From JAGOBX01 sp017999075 [NCBI: Candidatus Babelota bacterium] (GTDB lineage: Bacteria > JAGOBX01): 7,778 nt of DNA. Below are positions 1 to 6,112 of this stretch, one piece after another. The first letter of the stretch is position 1. Each line of letters opens with the position of its first letter. A model generated the notes under the pieces. It was given only the letters and a program-made list of their open reading frames with translations, had not been told where the DNA came from and did no database searches. The DNA is taken from contig JAGOBX010000157.1 of the NCBI GenBank assembly GCA_017999075.1, positions 1-7,778 of the forward strand. Reading direction: 5' to 3'. The position numbers were made by a program, and so were the translations under genes.

Positions 1-1446
1 ATAGCTTTAGTATTAAATGCAACAAACTGGGTATTATGTAAATTTTTCTTGTGGTCAGCTCATTTTTTCTGCAGCATAATCCCTTATCCTAATATAACTA
101 TGTGGACGTTAAGCAGACTCTTATTTTATATGTCTTTAGTTGCAATATTTATCTGGTGGAATGCATTTAATAAGAAAAAAGAGGAGTTGTATTACAGGTT
201 AAGAATACCGACTATGGGTTCTGCCGGCGATAAAGTGAAATTATTTGAAAAAATATTTTCTGTATTATTTATAATTGTAATGATAATTTTGACTGCCCAC
301 AAAAATCCTGAAGGAATAAAAATAACCACTCTTGATACCGGATATGCAGAATCGAATATAATACAGCTTGCTTCAGGAAAAACTATTATCATAAACGGAG
401 CATTAAGAGAATTTGATTCCAATAATCCTTTTGCAGAATTTGATCAGGGCGACAGGGTTGTTTACAATTACATAAAACGTCAGGGAATAATAAGCGTTGA
501 TGCTGTTATAGCCCAATCATTAAGTCCTGAATATTTGACAGGGTTATATTTTATTGCATCTAATGCTGATCTTAAAGTATGGTATGATATGGTTGATCAT
601 AAACTAATAAATTCAAAAACAACTCAAGATGACTTTTTCAAAATTTTAGGTTATGAAAATATCATAAATGACAATCCTAAAAAAATGAGGTATATTTATG
701 AAAGATATATTGAAATCCTAAAAGTGCTTGAAAAAAGAAAAATTCCTGTTCGCAAAATTAAAGAAGGCGATACTTTATGCAAAGAAAAAATCAATGGAGT
801 TGATTTTTATATTCTATGCCTTAATCCTCCTGAAAAAATTTCATCAGGAAATTTTTCGTTTTTAGATAATTCTCTTGTTTTAAAAGCTCAATTCGGAGAA
901 AAAAGCGTATTGTTCGGAGGATCAATGCTCGAAGCAGGCCTCGAAAACATATCAAATCTGTCAGATAAAAAACTGGTAAAATCCGATGTACTGGTTCTGC
1001 CTCATCACGGAGTTCCGCTGCTTGACGGATGGGCAACTGAAAAAGAAGACGAATTAATGGAAAGATTAAATAATTTTAATAACAAACTTACTGAAACTGT
1101 TCAGCCTGAATATGTTATAGCATCATATGCACGGCCGAAAATAAATGTTTTTAAAAAACAAGAAAGTTTTAAATTCAGAGATATGACTAAAGAATCTCTG
1201 GATACTTATTTTAAAAACAAATATGATTCGAAATTTTTTAGAACAGATGTGCATAGAACAGTTATCATCGAATCAAAAGACGGAAAATCAATTAAAATTA
1301 CAACTATGATAGATTTGCTGAAAAAACAAAAAGAAAAATCCGATGCTCTAAAAAACAGAGGTTCGTCTTCATATGAAAAAATCGAAGGCGAAGATGACGA
1401 TCTTGATAAATCCGAATCATTAGAAAATGCAGCTGATAATTTATGA
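1..1446 (+). CDS. ComEC/Rec2-family DNA-uptake membrane protein, C-terminal part (5' end outside window)
   Basis: The frame is open from base 1, so this is the last 481 codons of a longer gene. The TTG at 49 is internal, not a start. Residues here are counted from base 1. Hydrophobic segments lie at about 14-28, 37-57 and 84-100. The middle one follows a Pro-rich turn (IPYPNI), as in the last helices of the ComEC competence domain. A metallo-beta-lactamase-like domain follows from about 107 to 445: LDTGYAES (111) stands where ComEC has LDVGQGDS, AQSLSPEY (171) where the HxDxDH motif is expected, LFGGSM (304) where LxTGD is expected, then PHHG (334) and RTD (414). Family knowledge: ComEC forms the inner-membrane channel for transforming DNA, and its MBL domain is proposed to degrade the non-transported strand. 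Here only PHHG is intact, so hydrolase activity is doubtful. About 35-40 extra charged residues sit near 190-225, and the C-terminus is acidic (EGEDDDLD). The family call is firm; competence function is inferred. Confidence 0.8.
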   Translation: MALVLNATNWVLCKFFLWSAHFFCSIIPYPNITMWTLSRLLFYMSLVAIFIWWNAFNKKKEELYYRLRIPTMGSAGDKVKLFEKIFSVLFIIVMIILTAHKNPEGIKITTLDTGYAESNIIQLASGKTIIINGALREFDSNNPFAEFDQGDRVVYNYIKRQGIISVDAVIAQSLSPEYLTGLYFIASNADLKVWYDMVDHKLINSKTTQDDFFKILGYENIINDNPKKMRYIYERYIEILKVLEKRKIPVRKIKEGDTLCKEKINGVDFYILCLNPPEKISSGNFSFLDNSLVLKAQFGEKSVLFGGSMLEAGLENISNLSDKKLVKSDVLVLPHHGVPLLDGWATEKEDELMERLNNFNNKLTETVQPEYVIASYARPKINVFKKQESFKFRDMTKESLDTYFKNKYDSKFFRTDVHRTVIIESKDGKSIKITTMIDLLKKQKEKSDALKNRGSSSYEKIEGEDDDLDKSESLENAADNL

Positions 1447-1565
1447 TAAAAAAAATTCTGATAGTAATTATTGTATTTTTTATAGTAAAGAAATTGTATG
1501 CTAAATTTATACAATTTCTTTACAAAAAACTGATCACAGATTATAAAAATAAAAATATTATTTAA
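1443..1565 (+). CDS. Possible 40-residue membrane peptide (doubtful)
   Basis: An ATG at 1443 overlaps the TGA of the ComEC-like gene (ATGA arrangement), and the frame runs 40 codons to TAA at 1563. The product would begin MIKKILIVIIVFFIVKKLYA, one hydrophobic helix flanked by lysines, and end in a basic tail. The start overlap allows translational coupling. Against it, no clear Shine-Dalgarno precedes the ATG, and the frame is crossed by a perfect hairpin and a promoter candidate. AT-rich noncoding DNA also readily yields Ile/Lys/Phe/Asn-rich frames. I do not recognise any family. It is more likely chance than a gene. Confidence 0.2.
   Translation: MIKKILIVIIVFFIVKKLYAKFIQFLYKKLITDYKNKNII
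1485..1523. repeat. Perfect 15-bp inverted repeat (hairpin) between ComEC-like gene and cyclophilin gene
   Basis: The left arm gtaaagaaattgtat (1485-1499) is exactly complementary to the right arm (1509-1523), with a 9-base loop. Beyond a 3-base bulge (1482-1484), six T (1476-1481) can pair with six A (1524-1529). No T-tract follows the stem on either strand and the stem is AT-rich, so it is not a textbook intrinsic terminator. It could be an operator, a transcript-end stabilising hairpin, or a weak terminator for the upstream gene. The right arm overlaps the -35 box of the promoter candidate at 1519-1547. Confidence 0.7.
1519..1547 (+). promoter_or_regulatory. Candidate sigma70-type promoter for the cyclophilin gene
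   Basis: TTTACA (1519-1524) and TATAAA (1542-1547) each match the sigma70 consensus at five of six positions, and they are separated by exactly 17 bases. Transcription would start near 1554, leaving a leader of about 33 bases containing the AGGGGG ribosome-binding site. In such AT-rich DNA chance matches are common, but the spacing and position are ideal. Confidence 0.45.
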
Positions 1566-1586
1566 TAAATTTTTTAGGGGGATCTT

Positions 1587-2438
1587 ATGAAAAAAATTGT
1601 TTGGTGGGGATTATTTATATTTATTATTTCTATTAATTTACTAAATGCCGGAATTGTAACTATGAAAGACGGTAGAGTATTATCAGGTCAAATAATAATA
1701 ACAAATGACATTATTACAATAAAAGGGAATCAAGGATTTTATCAGTTTTCAAATAAAGACGCAGCAGATATAAAACTCGATGCTTCAGACATAAATAATA
1801 CGGGAAAACAAACCAATTCTGCTCAGCAGCAAATTTCAAGTGCTATAATACAAACAAACCTTGGTACAATAAAATGCCTGTTGTATAAAAAATTTGCTCC
1901 TGAAACAGTAAAAAACTTTGTTACCCTTGCAAAAGAAGGGTTTTTTGAAAATATAATTTTCCACCGTGTAATACCAAATTTTATGATTCAAACCGGAGAT
2001 GCAAGATTCAGAACTAAACCTACTGATAAAAAATTTTCTGTTAAAATGATTGCTGATGAAATCAACCCTGTTTCTCTTGGCCTAGATAAAAAAACAGTTT
2101 CATCAAACAATTTCAATTTTCCTGCCGAACATTTAAAACAGTTCGGCTCAAAATCCTTAAAAGAATATTACGAATTTTTAGGCTACAAATACTCAAAAAT
2201 TTTAGAAAGCAAACCTGTCAAACGCGGAGTTCTTGCTATGGCTAATGCAGGACCTAACACAAATTCATCTCAATTTTTCATTACTACCAATGATTGTCCA
2301 TGGCTTGACGGAAAACATACCGTATTCGGAGAAGTGGTTTCCGGTTACGATATAGTAGAAAAAATAAGTAAACTCCAGACTAAAAATGACAAACCGATTA
2401 ATGATGCAGTAATATTATCTGTGCAAATAATCGAATGA
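1587..2438 (+). CDS. Exported cyclophilin-type peptidyl-prolyl cis-trans isomerase with N-terminal extra domain
   Basis: This predicts a 283-residue enzyme catalysing Xaa-Pro isomerisation during folding of envelope proteins. AGGGGG at 1576-1581 lies five bases before the ATG. Residues 1-21 look like a signal peptide (KK, then a hydrophobic core, cleavage likely after LLNA), with no lipobox cysteine. Residues 22-65 form a small beta-rich unit opening GIVTMKDGRVLSGQI, a pattern seen in many exported proteins. A Gln/Ser/Asn-rich linker (about 70-85) leads to the cyclophilin domain (86-283): FHRVIPNFMIQTGD (125-138), MANAGPNTNSSQFF (218-231) and WLDGKHTVFG (239-248). By comparison with human cyclophilin A the catalytic Arg is Arg127, with Phe132, Gln135, Gln229, Trp239 and His244 lining the pocket, so it should be active. 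A stretch of about 75 residues (140-213, containing GYKYSKILESKPVKRG) replaces the usual loop of about 40. It is probably cotranscribed with glgB, 66 bases downstream. Confidence 0.92.
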   Translation: MKKIVWWGLFIFIISINLLNAGIVTMKDGRVLSGQIIITNDIITIKGNQGFYQFSNKDAADIKLDASDINNTGKQTNSAQQQISSAIIQTNLGTIKCLLYKKFAPETVKNFVTLAKEGFFENIIFHRVIPNFMIQTGDARFRTKPTDKKFSVKMIADEINPVSLGLDKKTVSSNNFNFPAEHLKQFGSKSLKEYYEFLGYKYSKILESKPVKRGVLAMANAGPNTNSSQFFITTNDCPWLDGKHTVFGEVVSGYDIVEKISKLQTKNDKPINDAVILSVQIIE

Positions 2439-2504
2439 TTTGATTTCAGACTATAAATTTAAAGCAAAAAGTATTTAATTTTTTATTAGCCGGGAGGAAT
2501 ATAA

Positions 2505-4721
2505 ATGATTTCAACTATACCTTTTGAAGATGCTACTGCAATAATTAATTCTGCGCATAAAAATCCTGCGTCTGTACTCGGAATGCATGTGACAGATTTT
2601 TTTGACAAAAAAGTTGTTTCTGTAAGAGCTTTTATGCCTGATGCTAAAGAAACTTATGTAATTGATGTTGAAAATCAAAATGAATCTTATCCTATGAATA
2701 AAGTTCATAAATCAGGGTTATTTGAAGCAATAATAATGGACAAGTCTGAAAGATTTAAATATAAATATAAGATTATCGATTATTACAATAAGGAACATTA
2801 CATAAATGACGTATATTCTTTCTGGACAGAATCACTGACAAAATTCGACAGGTATTTATTCAACCGCGCTCAGCATTATAAAATTTATGATAAAATGGGA
2901 GCTCATATCATAGAAGTTGATGGAGTTAAAGGAGTTCATTTTGCCGTATGGGCCCCAAATGCACAAAGAGTAAGCGTAGTGGGCCATTTCAATAATTGGG
3001 ACGGCAGACGCCATCAGATGAAACTAAACACGGACTGGTCCGGTATATGGCAATTATTTATCCCTGACTTAAAACAAGGCGATTTCTATAAATACGAAAT
3101 TAAAGGAGCTCACGGAGAATTATTTTTAAAAGCAGATCCTTATGCGTTTTATTCAGAACTCAGACCTGGCACTGCATCAATAGTATGGAATATTGATAAT
3201 TATAAATGGAACGATTCAGACTGGCTTCACAAAAGATATTATACCAATCATTATGAAAAACCTATTTCTGTTTATGAAGTTCATCTTCCTTCATGGATGA
3301 AAGGACCGAATAACACCTTTTTAAATTATAGGGATATCGCACAAAAATTAATTAAACACGTTAAAGAAAATAATTTTACTCATATAGAACTTATGCCTAT
3401 ACTTGAACATCCGTTCGACGGATCATGGGGTTACCAGGTGACCGGATATTTTTCTCCTACAAGCAGATTGGGTAAACCTGAAGATTTCATGTATTTTGTT
3501 GACCAATGCCATATAAACGGAATCGGGGTTCTACTCGATTGGGTGCCTGCTCACTTTCCGAAAGATTCTCATGGTTTAATAAAATTTGACGGGACAGCAT
3601 TATACGAACATCAGGATCCTCGTTTAGGAGAACATCCCGACTGGGGCACTAAAATATTCAATTTCGGCAGATTTGAAGTCAAAAATTTTCTTATATCAAG
3701 CGCATTGTTCTGGATGGATAAATATCATATTGACGGACTTAGAGTTGACGCAGTAGCTTCAATGCTGTATCTTGATTATTCGAAAAAACCTGGAGAATGG
3801 GTGCCAAACTGCTATGGCGGAAGAGAAAATCTTGAAGCCATAGAATTTTTAAAACATCTTAATTCTATAGCGTATCAGAATTACAAAGGAATAATTATGA
3901 CTGCTGAAGAATCAACTGCTTGGCCCGGAGTAAGCAAACCGACTTACAGCGGAGGACTCGGATTCGGTTTTAAATGGAATATGGGTTGGATGAATGATAC
4001 CTTAAATTATATTACCAAAAATCCTATTCACAGAAGATACCATCATTCAAATATGACTTTCAGTTTGTTATACGCATTTACTGAAAATTTTATTTTACCA
4101 TTTTCTCACGATGAAGTCGTTCATGGAAAAGGTTCGATGATAAATAAAATGCCTGGAGACTACTGGCAAAAATTTGCAAATTTACGCGCATTATACACTT
4201 ATTACTTTGCTCATCCTGGAAAAAAACTATTATTTATGGGAAGCGAATTCGGAATATTCGATGAATGGAAAGAAGACAAAAGCGTTGATTGGAATTTATT
4301 GAATTTTGAATATCACAAAAATATGCTTAAATGTCTTTCTGATTTGAACAAAATTTACTGTTCCGAACCAGCAATGTATGTAAATGATCATAATGGTTCC
4401 GGATTTGACTGGATTAACTGCAATGACTCGGATAACAGTGTTTTTTCTTTCATTCGGAAAGGGAAAAGTCCTGAAGACCATTTGGTTATCGTAGTTAATT
4501 TCACTCCGGTTCCAAGATGGAATTACAAAATCGGAGTAAATTATTATGTCCCTTATAAAGAAATTTTTAACAGTGATTCAATGGAATACAGCGGTTCTAA
4601 TGTGGGAAATGCTGGGCTTGTTTATCCGAATACTGAAAATTCTAACGGCAAACCATATTCTTTAAAATTGGCATTGCCGCCGCTTGGAGGAATGATTTTC
4701 AAACCACAATATAAAAAATAA
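2505..4721 (+). CDS. glgB: 1,4-alpha-glucan (glycogen) branching enzyme, GH13 family
   Basis: This is a complete branching enzyme of 738 residues, close to the 728 of E. coli GlgB. It cuts alpha-1,4-glucan chains and rejoins them as alpha-1,6 branches in cytoplasmic glycogen. GGGAGG (2492-2497) is well placed for the ATG. Domains: N-terminal N1 beta domain (about 1-118, with NPASVLGMH and VRAFMPDA); CBM48 (about 140-225, with FAVWAPNAQRVSVVGHFNNW); GH13 barrel (about 255-620); C-terminal beta domain with the usual WNYKIGV and LPPLGG ends. GH13 signatures are intact: LLDWVPAHF (343-351), GLRVDAVASM with nucleophile Asp415, AEEST with acid/base Glu468, and SHDEVVHGKGS with Asp536 as transition-state stabiliser. 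SWGYQ (307-311) is typical of the family. No truncation or substitution is evident. glgA, glgC and glgP are not in the window. The short gap after the cyclophilin gene, without a convincing terminator, suggests a shared transcript; any functional link to it is unclear. Confidence 0.98.
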   Translation: MISTIPFEDATAIINSAHKNPASVLGMHVTDFFDKKVVSVRAFMPDAKETYVIDVENQNESYPMNKVHKSGLFEAIIMDKSERFKYKYKIIDYYNKEHYINDVYSFWTESLTKFDRYLFNRAQHYKIYDKMGAHIIEVDGVKGVHFAVWAPNAQRVSVVGHFNNWDGRRHQMKLNTDWSGIWQLFIPDLKQGDFYKYEIKGAHGELFLKADPYAFYSELRPGTASIVWNIDNYKWNDSDWLHKRYYTNHYEKPISVYEVHLPSWMKGPNNTFLNYRDIAQKLIKHVKENNFTHIELMPILEHPFDGSWGYQVTGYFSPTSRLGKPEDFMYFVDQCHINGIGVLLDWVPAHFPKDSHGLIKFDGTALYEHQDPRLGEHPDWGTKIFNFGRFEVKNFLISSALFWMDKYHIDGLRVDAVASMLYLDYSKKPGEWVPNCYGGRENLEAIEFLKHLNSIAYQNYKGIIMTAEESTAWPGVSKPTYSGGLGFGFKWNMGWMNDTLNYITKNPIHRRYHHSNMTFSLLYAFTENFILPFSHDEVVHGKGSMINKMPGDYWQKFANLRALYTYYFAHPGKKLLFMGSEFGIFDEWKEDKSVDWNLLNFEYHKNMLKCLSDLNKIYCSEPAMYVNDHNGSGFDWINCNDSDNSVFSFIRKGKSPEDHLVIVVNFTPVPRWNYKIGVNYYVPYKEIFNSDSMEYSGSNVGNAGLVYPNTENSNGKPYSLKLALPPLGGMIFKPQYKK

Positions 4722-4809
4722 TTTTTTTGAAATTATTAATTATCTTAGTGACTGAAAATATAAATTATTTTATTTATTCTAATAATTTAAAAATGAATAA
4801 TGCTTTTTT

Positions 4810-4837
4810 TTGAAATATTAATATAATTAGCTATTAT
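4810..4837 (+). promoter_or_regulatory. Candidate sigma70-type promoter for the dehydrogenase gene
   Basis: TTGAAA (4810-4815) and TATTAT (4832-4837) each match consensus at five of six positions, with a 16-base spacer. The start point would be near 4844, giving a very short leader that contains the AGGAGG site at 4848-4853. A perfect TATAAT at 4822-4827 lies in the spacer but has no -35 partner at the right distance. The AT-rich background lowers certainty. Confidence 0.38.
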
Positions 4838-4860
4838 TTTTTACTTTAGGAGGATTTAAA

Positions 4861-5922
4861 ATGTACAAAATAGCAGTATTGCCCGGAGATGGTACAGGTC
4901 CGGAAGTTGTCAACGAAGGTCTCAAAGTAATGACTGCAGCAGCTAAAAAATTCAATGTAAAATTTGAAACTCAAACTTTCGATTTCGGCGGCGAGCGTTA
5001 CATGCGGACAGGTGAAACTTTACCTGATTCAGCTATTGAAGAATTAAAAAAATTTGATGCAATTTATCTTGGAGCTATCGGACATCCCGATGTAAAACCA
5101 GGAATTCTTGAAAAAGGTATTTTGCTAAAATTAAGATTTGCGCTTGACCAATACATAAACTTACGTCCGATAAAATTATATGACGGAGTGGATTGTCCTC
5201 TAAAAGATAAAGGACCTGAACATATAGATTATGTGGTAGTCCGTGAAAACAGCGGCGGATTATACACAGGTACCGGCGGAATTTCAATGAAAGGTACAAA
5301 ACACGAAGTCGCAATTCAATCAATGGTTTATAACAGATTTCAGGTTGACAGATGTTTAAAATTCGCTTTTGACTATACAAGAAAACGCAATAAAAAGAAA
5401 ACACTTGCATTATGCGGAAAAACTAATGTTTTAACATTTGTTTTTGACTTATGGGAACGCGCGTTTCATGAAATGGGCGGAAAAGATTACAAAGATATAA
5501 CACGGGAATATTATCATGTTGATGCCACATGTATGTGGATGGTAAAAAATCCGGAATGGTTTGATGTTATTGTTACAGGCAATATGTTTGGAGATATAAT
5601 AACAGATCTTGGCGCTATGACACAAGGCGGAATGGGAATAGCTGCAGGCGGAAACATTAACCCTGAAGGAGTTTCAATGTTTGAACCTATTGGAGGTTCA
5701 GCTCCTAAATATACAGGAAAAAATGTTATCAACCCTATGGCTGCCATATTGGCCGCTCAAATGATGTGGGAAATTCTCGGAGAAGATAAAATTGCAAATT
5801 CTATTGAAAATGCTGTAAAAATAGCTGTAAAAAAAGACTTAAAAAGTATGTCTGCTGGCAAAATGGGTATGGGAACTTCTCAAGTTGGAGACCTTATTTC
5901 TAACTATATAGTTAAAGAATAA
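4861..5922 (+). CDS. 3-isopropylmalate dehydrogenase-like NAD(P)-dependent beta-decarboxylating dehydrogenase
   Basis: This 353-residue protein has the usual LeuB length and should oxidise and decarboxylate a 2-hydroxy acid, most likely 3-isopropylmalate in leucine synthesis. AGGAGG (4848-4853) precedes the ATG by seven bases. The N-terminus [15 protein letters not shown] is the family's opening. By alignment with Thermus LeuB the substrate residues are all present: Arg92, Arg102, Arg128, Tyr135, Lys187, Asp221, and metal ligands Asp245 and Asp249. The family signature [13 protein letters not shown] starts at 241. Two places are not standard Leu[11 protein letters not shown] (128-137) stands where LeuB has [18 protein letters not shown] (279-286) carries Lys-Tyr, as in NADP-dependent isocitrate dehydrogenases, instead of the Asp-Ile of NAD-dependent LeuB. 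The other NADP-binding positions near 325-330 (KKDLKS) do not match E. coli Icd. Isocitrate, homoisocitrate or a related acid is therefore possible, so I withhold a symbol. No leuA, leuC or leuD lies in the window. Confidence 0.88.
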   Translation: MYKIAVLPGDGTGPEVVNEGLKVMTAAAKKFNVKFETQTFDFGGERYMRTGETLPDSAIEELKKFDAIYLGAIGHPDVKPGILEKGILLKLRFALDQYINLRPIKLYDGVDCPLKDKGPEHIDYVVVRENSGGLYTGTGGISMKGTKHEVAIQSMVYNRFQVDRCLKFAFDYTRKRNKKKTLALCGKTNVLTFVFDLWERAFHEMGGKDYKDITREYYHVDATCMWMVKNPEWFDVIVTGNMFGDIITDLGAMTQGGMGIAAGGNINPEGVSMFEPIGGSAPKYTGKNVINPMAAILAAQMMWEILGEDKIANSIENAVKIAVKKDLKSMSAGKMGMGTSQVGDLISNYIVKE

Positions 5923-5999
5923 AAATCTGATAGAAGTTTATAACATAAAAAACCATCTTGATTTTTTTTAAATTATTTGACTTGTTCTTTTTAAGGTTT

Positions 6000-6057
6000 T
6001 ATTAACCCTAAAAATTCTGACGTCTTAAAAAAAACGAAGGCATTTTTAGGGTTAATA
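6000..6057. repeat. Perfect 16-bp inverted repeat between convergent genes; possible bidirectional terminator
   Basis: The arm 6000-6015 (tattaaccctaaaaat) is exactly complementary to 6042-6057, with a 26-base loop. The inner loop can form a further weak stem (6022-6026 with 6037-6041). It lies 78 bases after the dehydrogenase stop and 56 bases beyond the stop of the opposite-strand gene, where transcripts from both sides should end. The stem's GC core is only three pairs (ccc/ggg) and no clean T-tract follows on either strand, so classical Rho-independent termination is not assured. The rest of the gap (5923-6112) is AT-rich and shows nothing else that I recognise. Confidence 0.6.
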
Positions 6058-6112
6058 TTAACATAAGAATATCTAATAAAATTAAATATCACCCGAAAAT
6101 AATAAAGATTTA

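Noticed and set aside
49-51. TTG at 49 as the start of the first gene
   Set aside because: The frame is open to base 1 and the sequence before 49 continues the hydrophobic ComEC-like segment. No ribosome-binding site precedes it, so the gene simply enters from the left.
4761-4811. Nine-bp AT-only inverted repeat (4761-4769 with 4781-4789) followed by T8 (4804-4811), as a glgB terminator
   Set aside because: The stem has no G-C pair, and the T-run starts 14 bases after it. In such AT-rich DNA this is expected by chance, although some terminator in this gap is plausible.
192-5747. Several minus-strand open frames of 60-110 codons under the plus-strand genes
   Set aside because: All lie mostly or wholly antisense to genes with clear family motifs, show no recognisable domain, and are expected shadows.
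4861-5922. Calling the dehydrogenase a tartrate or NADP-isocitrate dehydrogenase
   Set aside because: Length and the GG in the specificity loop are LeuB-like, and the other NADP-site residues of isocitrate dehydrogenase are missing. The evidence does not decide the substrate.
5947-5969. A6...T8 element after the dehydrogenase as an intrinsic terminator
   Set aside because: Only A-T pairs are possible, with a loop of about nine bases and no GC stem, which is too weak to call.
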